Of a stretch of 64,000 nt of DNA, positions 1 to 10,620 are shown piece by piece. Below the pieces are notes generated by a model. That model was not told where the DNA came from and did no database searches. It saw only the letters and a program-made list of their open reading frames with translations. The position numbers and the translations under genes are program-made. Origin of the DNA: Haberlea rhodopensis (taxonomy: Eukaryota; Streptophyta; Magnoliopsida; Lamiales; Gesneriaceae). The stretch covers positions 992,001-1,056,000 of the forward strand of contig CAJQUN010000055.1 in the NCBI GenBank assembly GCA_907163345.1, read 5' to 3'. The stretch's first letter is position 1, and every line of letters starts with the position of its first letter.

Positions 1-1087
1 CTATTCATTTTCTTTGGAAAGAATGTTATAAGTGGTTTCAGTTAGGAACTGTGAATCATGAAGTTCCTATCATGTACTTTTGACATGATATGGGGCTATT
101 GATTGGTTTAAAAAGAAAAGTGGAATGACTTGTTATTAGGGAATGTGCTATTGGGAGCTTTTGACAAACTCAAAATAATATATTGTTTCTCAATTTGGAT
201 GCTCTAAGAAAATCCACAGTTGAGTTGGTGAAGTTTATATCTTGGCAATGGATTATGGCTAAGAAACTGGGCATATATGTTCTCTGCCTTAGATTGGTTT
301 CATAAACTAACAATTTGTTTCTTGTGATATGCATTGCTTAAGGTGATTTAATCTTACATTATTTTGGGTTTGAGTGCTCATTTTAATATGTGTTTGCTTA
401 AAAAATATAATTTTTTTTATATATATTTTCTGTTATACCTGATGATAACGACAAAATTACTTAGTTTGGGTTTTTTTTAGGTGGGGTGGATAATTTTTTA
501 AACAAATTTTTGGGCCACATACCCAATACAAAATTGAATCTGTCCAAAGTGGATGTGGACTTTGTGAGTCCGGCTAATCTGAAAGTCTTTATTACTTGCT
601 TTTTTTTGTTGTTCTCTTGTTGAATTCCATTACACACACACAAGCATATATTCATACGCGTTTGCGGTTTATTGGATCTAAATTAAGGGAAAATACAAAG
701 TGTCTCAGCATATATAAATTCCTTTAAAAATATTAAATAATTATTATTTCTTAGCGAAGATACAGTCAAAGGATACACGAACTAATTTGACAACTCCAAT
801 TTTTTTTTCTTAATAATATTTATGGTCATGACAAATGGCCGAATACCATTCAAAATCCCACCAATTTTAAAGTCCTAATTAAATAAGTAGAGATCATTAT
901 CATCTTTCATTGCCCATTTTGCCACATACGAGTACACATGTTTATTAATTATTATACAATGTGATCCTACATATTACGCGTCACTTAACAATCTCAATTT
1001 TGTATTCCACGTGCCAATCTCCGGTTTTATTATGTATGATAATTAAAAAAGGCCAAACCTATCTGGTCACGTTAGGCTTAATATATA
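1..1087. other. AT-rich intergenic DNA, no gene seen
   Basis: No coding region, RNA gene or clear mobile-element end was found here. The stretch is AT-rich with short homopolymer runs. Its only open frame over 60 codons (461-655, minus) has low-complexity composition and no recognisable domain. Confidence 0.5.
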
Positions 1088-1386
1088 CTAGCAGACGACG
1101 CACACATATTGCATGTGTAACGTAATATATAATGCATACGAATTGATACGTGTAATGAAATAAATGAGACATATACATTGGTTAATATTACAATTCAAAA
1201 GATGCAACAAAGAACCACAACAAACCATTGGAGGGGGTAGTTTGGTAAATTCAAATTTGTCATACTAAGGTAGTTAGTATAAGGGGCTTAGGCACACAAC
1301 AAACCATTGGAGGGGGTAGTTTGGTAAATTCAAATTTGTCATACCAAGGTAGTAAGTATAAGGGGCTTAGGCATTATAATATAGTA
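1088..1386 (-). mobile_element. Short non-autonomous Helitron-like element
   Basis: Read on the minus strand, the element starts with TACTATATTATAA near 1386 and ends in CTAG (1088-1091) followed by T. A short hairpin with ACACAT/ATGTGT arms lies just inside the CTAG end. This matches the Helitron pattern of a 3' hairpin plus CTRR with no target duplication. A second copy with the same 5' start and 3' end lies at 53832-54138 on the plus strand. No Rep/helicase gene is present, so it would be non-autonomous. Confidence 0.6.
1222..1380. repeat. 79-bp tandem duplication inside the Helitron
   Basis: A block beginning AAACCATTGGAGGGGG at 1222 is repeated at 1301, a period of 79 bp, with only a few differences between the two units. 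It sits in the 5' half of the Helitron-like element. Confidence 0.8.
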
Positions 1387-1390
1387 AGAT

Positions 1391-1600
1391 AATCTTATCT
1401 TGCAATGTAATTAAATTGGCGACTCGAATGCATAACCTCAAAGATCATATATCAAGCACCTTTAACTAATGTACGAAAAATGATCTGACCACTTTAAACT
1501 TAATATACATATACATAATTTTATCTCGCAATACAATTACGATTCGAATTCGTGACCTCAAAGATCATATGTCAAGCTAACTTTAACTATTGTAAGTAAG
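1391..1600. repeat. 120-bp tandem duplication with tRNA B-box-like motif
   Basis: Two similar units, about 1391-1473 and 1511-1592, share the block ACCTCAAAGATCATAT preceded by a reverse-strand ATTCGAGTC- or ATTCGAATC-like B-box. This could be a decayed tRNA-derived (SINE-like) sequence duplicated in tandem. The identity is tentative. Confidence 0.4.
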
Positions 1601-1867
1601 ACTCACCCTTTTATGAACTGTAATTAAAGAATCTTTATTATTATTATTATTTTGAGTCAAGAATCTTATTATTTTCTGGCCTGTAATATGTTGGTTTTTA
1701 CTCAACTGAGCAACATCATCAAGTTATCCAAACAATGACTAAATCATCACACAAACTCTCAAAATATTTTAAACTTGAAAACATGTTAAATTATATTCGA
1801 TAGTTTGTAGATCACACATAAAATTCGATAATTATAATATACGGATGCTTAATACAACGCAAGCACA

Positions 1868-2314
1868 TCACGAAGATCTTCTAATCATCATCCTTTTGAA
1901 TTCGTCGAAGTTAACACATCCATCACCGTCAACATCCACGGACCCGATCATTCTCCTGCAATCCTTGAGCGAGCACTTATCCCCCAGCCTACGTAGCACG
2001 GCGTGCAGCTCACTCTCCGAGATCTTCCCATTCTTATCATTGTCATACAAGTCGAACGCCTCTTTCAGTTCCTTGTTGTTGTCCCCGCTGCCGAAATGAA
2101 ACGCTTTAAACTCATTGAAGTCGATGAATCCATCGCCATCGGAGTCTAGCTCGGACATCGCACGAGCCGCCTCGTCCTCGGATTTGGCGGAGCCGAGGCG
2201 GTTGAGTATGGCGCTGAGTTCAAGCAACGAGATTTTTCCGTCGCCGTTGGTGTCGTATTTGTCGAAAACTTTCTGCAGTTCTTGTTGTCTGGTTAGTGAA
2301 ATTGCTTTCTCCAT
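1868..2314 (-). CDS. Calmodulin-like protein with four EF-hands (CML25/26/27 type)
   Basis: This single-exon gene encodes 148 residues with four complete EF-hand loops at about residues 21-32, 57-68, 91-102 and 127-138. Each loop starts with Asp, has Gly at position 6 and ends with Glu, so all four look able to bind calcium. The length and absence of introns fit plant calmodulin-like proteins (CMLs), which relay cytosolic calcium signals to target proteins. There is no N-terminal targeting sequence or lipid-modification motif. The start at 2314 is the first Met and places the first EF-hand at the usual distance. The minus-strand sequence just upstream holds a TTTAAATA box around 2351-2358, close to the ATG, so a short leader is likely. 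The CML25/26/27 subgroup is suggested by the spacing and by the AFDLYDxDKNG stretch before loop 3, but the exact paralogue cannot be fixed by eye. Confidence 0.92.
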   Translation of the reverse strand: MEKAISLTRQQELQKVFDKYDTNGDGKISLLELSAILNRLGSAKSEDEAARAMSELDSDGDGFIDFNEFKAFHFGSGDNNKELKEAFDLYDNDKNGKISESELHAVLRRLGDKCSLKDCRRMIGSVDVDGDGCVNFDEFKRMMIRRSS

Positions 2315-2359
2315 TGCAAAGACGAGCAGTAGTTTCCTGTTTTAGGTGGGTATTTAAAG

Positions 2360-2944
2360 CGTAAGGCAGAGGGGGTGACGCGGCTTAAAATTACGCGTGG
2401 AGTGAAACTAAACGAGTGAATCAAAAAGTTTGAGGGAATCGAATCACATTTACCCCAACAAACAAATGATACGTGTCGATAATCCTTTGTTACTCATTGA
2501 AAAGTAGTCCATTTACAATATGTGGGTTGCAAGATATAACATATAGAAAATAAATTTTATTATTTTTATGGGGATGACTTGCTTTCGTTTTGGTGCATTG
2601 CAGATTTTTAAACCTGGAAAGAATTTATGCATTACTACTAAACCGACGTGTGTTTAAGGGACCTCAAAATCTCCTACCTGGAACGAGCTAAATACCGGAA
2701 TGAATTAAGACAGCTCAAACTTTGAGACCTCAGTCTAGATTACCCTATTTAATTCACCGAAAAATATTTATATGGATCAGGTGCTTATAAAAATCAATAT
2801 AAATAAATATGTATATATATGTTTGTTTGAGTATTGATGGTTGTAAGAACGGGTGTATAAAAGTGTGACCATAACTCACTTATCCCTCAATAATTATGTG
2901 TATCCTGACATAATCTGAAAAATGACCGAGGTCCTCATTTCTAT
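2360..2944. other. Intergenic stretch, nothing recognised
   Basis: Presumed promoter side of the calmodulin-like gene. No open frame, RNA gene or repeat was recognised apart from AT-rich runs. Confidence 0.4.
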
Positions 2945-3760
2945 GTGTAGGAATTTTTGGTGAGCCCAAATTGAGAAGTCTAAGTTGGTTATTGAGAATA
3001 AATTTGGTTTGAATGGTCAATGGGCTATAAATCCCACATTGAGATTTTAAACCACTAAAGATTTCTTTATATTGAGAAACAAATTAAGAGAGTGTAGTCT
3101 AGTGGGAAAGAGGGGTGCTCATCGTGCGCCGTCCGTCCGTCCGCTTGGCTCGTCGCGTCTCGTCTCGTCGTGTCGCTGCCGCGAAGGCAGCCCTATCTTT
3201 TTGCTACACGTTTTTTTCTAGAAGATTGACATTTCACCTACTCATCGATTTTGATATCCTACCTTGATTGCTGAGTGTTAATGGATTTAAGTGAGACTTA
3301 AATCTGAGATTTATGTTGAGGCTTCTCAGCTACCCCACAATGCATTGTCATTTATGTTTTGACCTTTCGTAGGTCTGCTGTTGCAGCTATATAAGCTGCT
3401 CCAGCCTCGTTCTTTAGTTCATCCTGAAATTGCATTTCATATCATATCATATTATCTTCTTGAGAGTACTACACAATGCTAAGTGTTCGAGTGAGTCTGT
3501 CTGGGTTTCTGCTTCAATCCAAACATAGGTATTCGAGCGTTGTACCTTGGAACTCTCTTGTCCAGGAGGCCAGAAGTTGTAGGCGGGCAATTTAGAGTTT
3601 ACGGGCACACGATTTACTGTGGCCTCGTCCATTTCAGTTACTACACAACAAAGTTTCTGCACAGTATATTTAAACTGTTGTCGTACGTTTCTACTGTTTT
3701 CCAGCATTTAAACTGAGGTTCATCTACTTGAACAATAAAGAAAATATAACACTATGACTC
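2945..3760 (+). mobile_element. LTR-like copia remnant, probably a solo LTR
   Basis: The stretch starts TGTAGGAATTTTTGG and contains a TATAAA-type box near 3028, a second CTATATAAG box near 3390 and a GC-rich segment at 3125-3185. It has the overall look of a plant copia LTR (promoter, then a leader with short U5-like sequence). No gag, integrase or RT coding follows, and no primer site was found at its right end. Element boundaries and family are uncertain. Confidence 0.4.
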
Positions 3761-4497
3761 GGGCATAGTTATACGTAATGTGAATAAAGTTACTGATGCA
3801 CGAAATGATTCTTGAGATAAGCTTGTTTTGATTAATAATAGTGGAAGTGATCGAATAACAGCATAGGATCTCCTAATCTACATTATAATCCCGACCTAAC
3901 TTCAAATCATAAAATAATAAAATAATCATAAGCCCGATCTTAATATCCATAATACCTTAGCTAAAATAAACAGGTATAAATACGTCAATATTTGTAGGTA
4001 AGTTTTATTATATGCAGTTTACACATTTAGCGTTTTAATTCTCTTGCATTAGTGACAGTTTGAATTCTGCTGATTTAGCATTGTAGGGGTTTCGTGGGAA
4101 AATCATTCTGGCTCACATCTGACTTTTTCTTGTGAGTGGAGTAGGTGTACGAAAAAAACAAGGTATGAAGTGAATAACTGTTCTTTAAAGTGGTGATATT
4201 ATCTCATCGTAATTTTCTATTATCTGCTCCTGGAATATGGGGTGTCCCGTGCCCGACCCTTAGGAATTAATGGAAAAAGTACAACATGTAAATCATCCCT
4301 ATAATTATGTCCACATATAGTTCTCCATTCGTTCAACAAAAAGTAAGGATGACCAAAAAAGCTAATTTTCCGAGTTAAAATCACGACCAATATCCTTGAC
4401 AATATAATCCAAATCTTTAGGAATTATTTCATTCTCAATTTGGTATCCAACATATTTTCAAGAAACAAACACATACTGCTAAAATAATAACTCGAAA

Positions 4498-4751
4498 ATG
4501 GCAGATGAACCGTGAGATATAGCTGATCGTGAGAGAATTTTAAGCGTTTTTTATGCCAATGGTGATGGCAGAGTCTCATCCGCTGAGCTTGGAGACGTCC
4601 TAAAAAATCTTGGATTGTGACTGCTGAGGAAATTCAGCGTATGATGGTTGAAATCGACATCTACGAAGATGGGTTTATTTCTTTTGAAGAATTCACAGAT
4701 TTTGCCAGGGCTAATTGGGAACTTGTGAAAGATGTAGCCAAGTTATTCTAG
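4498..4751 (+). pseudogene. Polcalcin-like two-EF-hand pseudogene
   Basis: The reading frame from ATG 4498 to TAG 4749-4751 follows the layout of polcalcins, small (about 80-residue) pollen calcium-binding proteins with two EF-hands. It is broken. Codon 6 is TGA (4513-4515), and one base is gained or lost around 4610-4620, which shifts the second EF-hand into another frame. The first loop has lost its leading Asp (FYANGDG) and the second is also damaged (DIYEDG). The C-terminal end DVAKLF is the typical polcalcin end. It faces the calmodulin-like gene 2.2 kb away, in divergent orientation. A functional gene is very unlikely. Confidence 0.82.
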
Positions 4752-4975
4752 TTCCCAGTTGTTACTACTAAAAAAATGTTCGTGTTATTATCGTAATTTA
4801 AATTGATTGTCCTCATATCAGGTTATGATAATTAAGATATAGTATTTTTGTTCACTTGATGTTTGCTAAGTTATGCTATAGGTAAAGCGTTATGTATTAA
4901 GGTTCCGAAAGAATACAATTTTACGAAAGTGGCTTAACGTTTACGTATCTAAAAGTTAGACAGATAGCAATAATC

Positions 4976-5057
4976 GTGGGCGTGCCGGAGTGGTTATCGG
5001 GCATGACTAGAAATCATGTGGGCTCTGCCCGCGCAGGTTCGAATCCTGCCGCTCACG
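4976..5057 (+). tRNA. tRNA-Ser (AGA anticodon)
   Basis: The 82-nt sequence folds as a class II tRNA. The acceptor stem GTGGGCG pairs with CGCTCAC and the anticodon stem CATGA with TCATG around the loop CTAGAAA (anticodon AGA). A long variable arm GGGC-TCT-GCCC and a T-arm GCAGG-TTCGAAT-CCTGC follow. The discriminator base is G and no CCA is encoded, as usual in nuclear genes. There is no intron. The long variable arm and AGA anticodon identify a serine tRNA reading UCU/UCC codons. The internal A and B boxes are intact and a T5 stop follows at once, so the gene looks functional. Confidence 0.95.
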
Positions 5058-5059
5058 TC

Positions 5060-5064
5060 TTTTT
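5060..5064 (+). terminator. RNA polymerase III T-run terminator of tRNA-Ser
   Basis: A run of five T starts two bases after the tRNA discriminator base, the usual pol III termination signal. Confidence 0.8.
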
Positions 5065-5553
5065 CTCTTCCCTTGGTCGTTTGACTTGAAAACAAGTTGA
5101 GTTATTTTATCGTCAGGAAATCTTATTTTAACTAATTTTAGAATTTTCACATTAGACATACGTTTGATTCTTTTTGAATATATATATTTTTTATAGATAA
5201 GCACGATGCCATTCACCTTAATTTATACATAGTTCTATTGCATTCCTTATATATTTCCAAGACTTAATAAGAACAAGAATTTATAACTTATATTTGTAAA
5301 ATTAAACGAAATATATGCATTTCTTAAAGAATTTCAAAGTTCTTGGGAATAAGGGTAGAAAATTGAAGGCAAATCTACTTCATCTTCCAGGTACAAATGC
5401 TACTTCCAACAAATTTTTTTTATATATAACTTTATTTATATGAAACAATCATTAAATAAAGAATAAAAGAAGAAATTGTTTTGTACAATTGACTTTTCCA
5501 ATGATATTGTCAATTGGTGTGAAAAACAAACAAAACTTGAAAAAAAAATGAAA

Positions 5554-5928
5554 TCAATTTGCAGAAGACGGAGCATATCCCAATTCAAGAGAAGCAGCGG
5601 AAGACTTATATATCTCAAAAAACAGCCTATTCTCAAACTCAGTTCGGGAATTCGCCATTGGAGGACCATTACGAGCTTCGGGGATCACCTTTTTCGAACG
5701 GAAAACACTGTTCTTGAGTCTGCGCCACCATTTCTGTGGCGAGGGATGAAGATTCAAGAAAATTTCAGGTGATTGTGTGATTTTCACAGATTGCTTGGTA
5801 TGCCCGCCAAGTCTTGCTGATTTCAGATTCCTTGTGTTTGTTGATGAAGACGAAAGGTTGTAATTGTAATTGTACCCTCTTCTGCTCCACTGTTTCTTCA
5901 AGCTTCCGTTAAATGGAAACTTTTCCAT
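5554..5928 (-). CDS. Uncharacterised small basic protein, 124 residues
   Basis: I do not recognise a named family. The single-exon frame encodes 124 residues with a basic, Ser/Asn-rich N-terminal half and a central PQKWWRRLKNSVFRSKK block. The C-terminal part is more neutral, with ENRLFFEIYKSSAASLELG. There is no signal peptide or membrane segment. Balanced composition, the first-Met start at 5928 and a good TATA box (CTATAAATTT, 6021-6030) about 95 bp upstream suggest a real gene. An overlapping plus-strand frame (5476-5772) has no such support and is treated as a shadow. Function unknown; expression evidence would be the most useful check. Confidence 0.55.
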   Translation of the reverse strand: MEKFPFNGSLKKQWSRRGYNYNYNLSSSSTNTRNLKSARLGGHTKQSVKITQSPEIFLNLHPSPQKWWRRLKNSVFRSKKVIPEARNGPPMANSRTEFENRLFFEIYKSSAASLELGYAPSSAN

Positions 5929-6020
5929 GCCTGAAATTTATTCAGTCACTGAAATCAAGTTTATAATTTTTGCGTGTGGGAAAGAGATAATTGAGATGAC
6001 ATGAATGAGCCAAAGTTTCC

Positions 6021-6030
6021 AAATTTATAG
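6021..6030 (-). promoter_or_regulatory. TATA box of the 124-residue gene
   Basis: CTATAAATTT on the minus strand, 93-102 bp upstream of the ATG at 5928. This fits a transcript start about 65 bp before the start codon. Confidence 0.55.
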
Positions 6031-6097
6031 GGAACAATGGAAACTTTGGCAAGAAATACAGCCGTCTTTAATAATATAAAATATATTATACATAAAT

Positions 6098-6488
6098 TAG
6101 GGCTGTTTAACAGGTTTGGTCAATCCGAACACGGCTGAAAATCGGATCGGTTAGCCCGATTTGAAACCGGAACCGAACTACCTGGTTCCGAACCGGTTCT
6201 ACCGTTCCGAATCTCGTATCTTACCGATTTCGGACCAAACAGATCCGGTTTCGGACTGAACCGGAACCGGTTAGTTATTTTTTAAAAAAATTAATTTTTT
6301 TAAATTAGGTAAATATTAACCTCGATTTTTTGAAAAAAATTGAAATAAAAAAACGATTCCGGGTTGGAACCGTCCAACCCAGAACCGGATCCGATCGGTT
6401 CCTTAACAGAGCGGATCGGTTCTGAAATTATCTAATCCGGAACCGTGCGGTTTCGGACCGAACCCGATCAATCCGTTATCCAGCCCTA
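6098..6488. mobile_element. 391-bp hAT-type MITE
   Basis: The element begins TAGGGCTG and ends with the inverted CAGCCCTA. It is flanked by ACATAAAT on the left (6090-6097) and ACATAAAC on the right (6489-6496), an 8-bp target duplication with one difference, as expected of hAT transposons. Both sub-ends are packed with short CCGGTT/AACCGG motifs around an AT-rich core, and it has no coding capacity. The same sub-terminal motif style occurs in the 3082-bp hAT element at 41775-44856, so that family is a plausible source of transposase. Confidence 0.85.
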
Positions 6489-6496
6489 ACATAAAC

Positions 6497-8276
6497 AACA
6501 CTAATATTGATATGTTATATTACATACATGGGACACGAGTACCCTTGCGATAGTATTATTAAAGATTATTGGAAAATATTGTTAACTAGTTTAAGTTTAT
6601 CTATATTTATCTGCCGCAATTTTAGTTAATATTTCGTTTTTCAGTCAGCAGGTCAATAAAGCCGGTAGATATATTTATTTGACCAACATGAAAATTTTGA
6701 ATAAAAAAGTGTGCTATGGATGGTAGTGCAATTTCTAGGATATTTCATAAAAATTAAATTTTTGTTATACGAATAATCAACTTTTACAAAAATTTAAGTA
6801 ACCATGATCAACCATACCAATCGCTAGACTTGATGGTTTACAGGGCAAGTGGCATTAAGGACTCCCTTGAAAACTGAAAAATACATAATTTTTCTATATA
6901 AAATCCCAAAAAGGGTAATTTTGCCTGTTATTAAAAAAAATATAGGGTCGGTCTTAAAAAAACTTTTAATTTTATATAGGAGTGATGATAAATGTGATTT
7001 GCCTTTATTATATAATATATATATTTCTATAATGAAAATAAACTCATCTTCCTCATTTAAAAAAAAAAAACTTCAAGTTTGTGAAAAATTTCGAACCACA
7101 AAACTAAACGACATGTATCCAATCTAGATTTTTCATGACTCTTATAAAGTTTAAAAGTCTAGATATATTCAATCTATATATGGTATTCAAACATGATTTT
7201 ATAAAACTCTATAAAAGTCTAGAATCTAGATGTATCCAAATTCAATAGATTTTTTATGACTCATGTAGAATTCTTTATATATGAATCTTAAAGATTTATG
7301 TACAACTACAAAAAATCAAAAGTTCTTTCTCAGTCACCCAGAGATTTGTAAGGACTTATATCATGTATTCATCTTTCATGATTTCTTTATTGAGTTAATG
7401 AACCTCTTTATTTACGTATTTGCGTGATCTTCATCATCTCTCTCATGTTGTTAGCATTTGATGTTTCATAGTTTTATCGTTTTTCATTATTTATTCCTAA
7501 ATTAGTGGATTATTTAATTAATTTAGATTTACTTACTTGTCTTAATAGTTGTTTTAAAGGTATGCATAGTATATAAAGGTCAAGTCTTTACAAAATTATC
7601 TAATAAAAAAAAAATTGGGGCATTAATTTACAAGTAACAATTGATTGATTTTTGTTTTTCTTAGTGTGGTAGGTTTTGTGTTTACGGGTACCAAAATATT
7701 TTTATTCTAAGTGTCACATAAAAATGAGTTAAGTTTATTTGTTCTGAAAACTAATAATGAAAGCATGGCAAATTCTAACATGTCAACATGTTTTATGTAT
7801 TGTTCGTATTTAATTATTGAACTTTTACGAATTCTCAACTTTTGGTTTATTTCAATTCTACAATTTTGTGATTATTTATTGTACACATCATATTTCTCAT
7901 AGAACTTGTTTATTTCAATTAATCATGTATGTTTCCACGTTCAATTACTATTCAAATAATCAAGAAAAAATAATATCTAATTATATAAAATCCATAGAAT
8001 TCCATAAGAATTTTACAAATGTATAAAAATATTGCAAAATTATAAGTTACACCCTTTAAACCTGTTTGAAGGTACACAAAAATTAATATGCTAGTATAAA
8101 AATTTAAAATGTATTTTTCTCAGGCCTACAAATAAAAATAAATTAATGTTCAAAATATCAAGACTTTATAATTTCGGGAAAATAAAATTTAAGAAAGAAG
8201 TGATAATTATGTATTACGTTTTTTTAGGTGGGATATTTTATTTCATACGAGCTTAAGAGCATAACGGAAAAAATGG
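6497..8276. other. AT-rich intergenic DNA, no gene seen
   Basis: Only low-complexity open frames are present. A few loosely repeated TCTAGAT/ATCTAGA-containing segments occur at 7120-7260, possibly an old MITE, but no ends could be defined. Confidence 0.4.
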
Positions 8277-8689
8277 TTAATTACAAGAATGTACCATATC
8301 CAAAAATATTTTAAACCATCCAAAATATATTATTTTCAACTAAATACAATTTTTAAAAAATTCTTTCAACTAAGTCTATTTTATCGAACACCAATCTAAT
8401 TAGTCCATTTGTTACTACTAAAATACAACTGTTTATTCTACCTCCTCGTCTTCTTCTTTTATTTGCAAAAACAATTTCCTAAAATTCCACAGAAAATCAT
8501 TGCTCACGTCTACTTGTGATTTTCCACCAATTTACCGAACAAACTCGAAGTTCCATTAAGTTACTAATTTAACACGCCAAAACAAAGCTTCGTGCAAACC
8601 CATGGAAAAATTGGCTGGTAAATTTTGTGCCATGTACTCATTTCTAATTGGGAGCATCAAAATTAGTTTATGTATTTCATTAATTAACA

Positions 8690-9725
8690 CCTGCATCAGA
8701 TGCGGAGTAGGTGGTGGTGGCGGTTGTTGTTTGGGAGGAGACATTGGTGGAGGCGGCGACCAGAGGGAGCCGCGAGAAGATCCAAAAACTCGACCGTGCC
8801 CACGACATTGCAGAAACTGGTCGCACGAGTTCCAGAACTTCTATCGCGAAAAATGTTTCTTCTTCATGATTCCTTGCCGGCAAATGTTGTTGGGTTTGGC
8901 CCATTACCTTATTATTGTGTTCTTGGGCTTTGGCCCTTCTTTGTTATAACCGAGCCCCCCCCATTTGTCTGCCTCTTCACCCTTCATCTTCAATTTGTCC
9001 AGAAGCTTCTTCCTCCAGCGTACGCCTCTTCGGCTGGCTCCAGAATCTTGGGACTTGCTCCCCTCCTCTTCGTCTCCCTCGGTGCTATTAATGTTGGCAT
9101 GGTTCATGATGAGGGAACACTCTCTGATAACCTGAAAATCCTTTGTGTATTTTCGTCCGCCCCTTTCCTTCGTGTCTCTGTCTTCAGCGGTGGTTGGCCG
9201 TGAGTTTTGTGCTCTGGTTGTGAGTGGTTCAGACGCTGGCCGTGTGTGTTAAGCTTGGTGCTTTTGTGGCTGTGTGCTTCCGGCAGTAGTTCGGGCAGTG
9301 TCTTCGGGCAGTGTTCGGGCAGTGTCTTCGGGCAGTGCTTTCGGGCAGTGTGTGTCTCCATCTGTTGGATTCGATACCTTGGTTCCCCGGTGACGACGTT
9401 GAAAGGAATCCCTGCTCGACCTGAGCCCAAATCCCTTAATCTTGTTTGCATTCCAGTTTATGTTTTTATATTGGAATTGTATACTGTGATTGCTTCTGTT
9501 CTTGATTGCAGGTTATCAATCGAGATCGAAAGCGGAACGTACTCCTTACAAATGTCACATGATTTCATTCTGCATAATCCTTCTTCATTCATGGATTTGT
9601 TTCGTCATCTTCTTGCGTTTTATCAGAAGCTTATTCCACAATTTTTCTCACCATTATTTCTCATTGTGGCTCTCGTATTCTGTTGTGCATTGATATTATT
9701 GTACTGTGGCAGAGGCATTTCATGA
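8690..9725. other. GC-richer interior of unit 1, no supported gene
   Basis: Overlapping open frames occur on both strands here, partly because of G-rich and TTCGGGCAGTG-repeat composition. None shows a recognisable domain. The frame at 9207-9725 (plus) ends with a hydrophobic stretch but has no other support. A captured host gene fragment is possible; I could not identify one. Confidence 0.35.
9285..9350. repeat. Short tandem repeat TTCGGGCAGTG
   Basis: About five imperfect copies of TTCGGGCAGTG with small spacers. They create the repetitive proline-rich open frame seen on the minus strand, which is therefore unlikely to be a protein gene. Confidence 0.8.
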
Positions 9726-9895
9726 AAATAGATGATGAAGTTAAAAGTTCGAAGCTTTTAGAGTTTCCGCGTGCATTGTAATAATTCTAGTGCTATTCAT
9801 GAAAAACTTAGGAAGAGGTAGCGGCGTGTGTTATTTCTAGTGCTACTTTGTATAATTCTAGTTTTATTTTGTATTATTTATGTGTATATATAATA

Positions 9896-10620
9896 TGTCG
9901 GTGCATGTAATATACATGCACCGTCTGTGTCTAACGATACACGTATGTAATATATATGCACCGCATGAGTCTAATGGTATACATAACTTACATACACCGC
10001 TGTACTCATGTAGTGCACGTAAATATAATATACATGCACCATAATAATAGTAACTAATAAGTATCTTATATTTGTGTTCTTTTCTTACTGTCCATTACTT
10101 AATGTCTTAATAACTTTGGATGGTTAAAATGGTGATTTTGATGCTAAAAGTGTGAGATGGAGATTTTGAATTGAACCATGGTTGGATGTATGAAAATTGC
10201 TCAATTCCCAAATTCCACCATGGGAGATAAGAACTTCTCTGCTGATGGTTTACAACCTTTTGCATCGTAAATTGAAATCATGACAAAGAAATCAGTAAAG
10301 TTATTACTGAGAAGGGCAAAAAACAAAAGTAAAAATGGATGCACATAATCAATTTTTTGATTAAGCGGTACATGCAATGACGAGCCCCAAAATTAATTTG
10401 CATTCACGCGATGTAAGTGCATCATATTAAGATTTTAAAAAGTCGGTATATATTACCTACATTATATGAGTCTATCAATGCATGTAATTTATATGTGTCT
10501 GAGTCTATCAATGCATGTAATTTATATACACCACCTAAGTTTATTGGTGCACGTAAATTACTTACACCGATAAAGTCTCATGGACTATCTTTAACAAAAA
10601 ATATAATACATACACCAAAT
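9896..10620. repeat. Palindrome array, part 1 (degenerate)
   Basis: Several degenerate copies of TGCATGTAAATTACATGCA and of its spacer GAGTCTAT/ATAGACTC occur at 9896-10040 and 10440-10590. Each unit is near-palindromic, with 9-bp arms around a single A. Confidence 0.75.

Noticed and set aside
9104..9451. Minus-strand frame with repeated proline/histidine motifs
   Set aside because: Arises from the TTCGGGCAGTG short tandem repeat; no domain or gene context.
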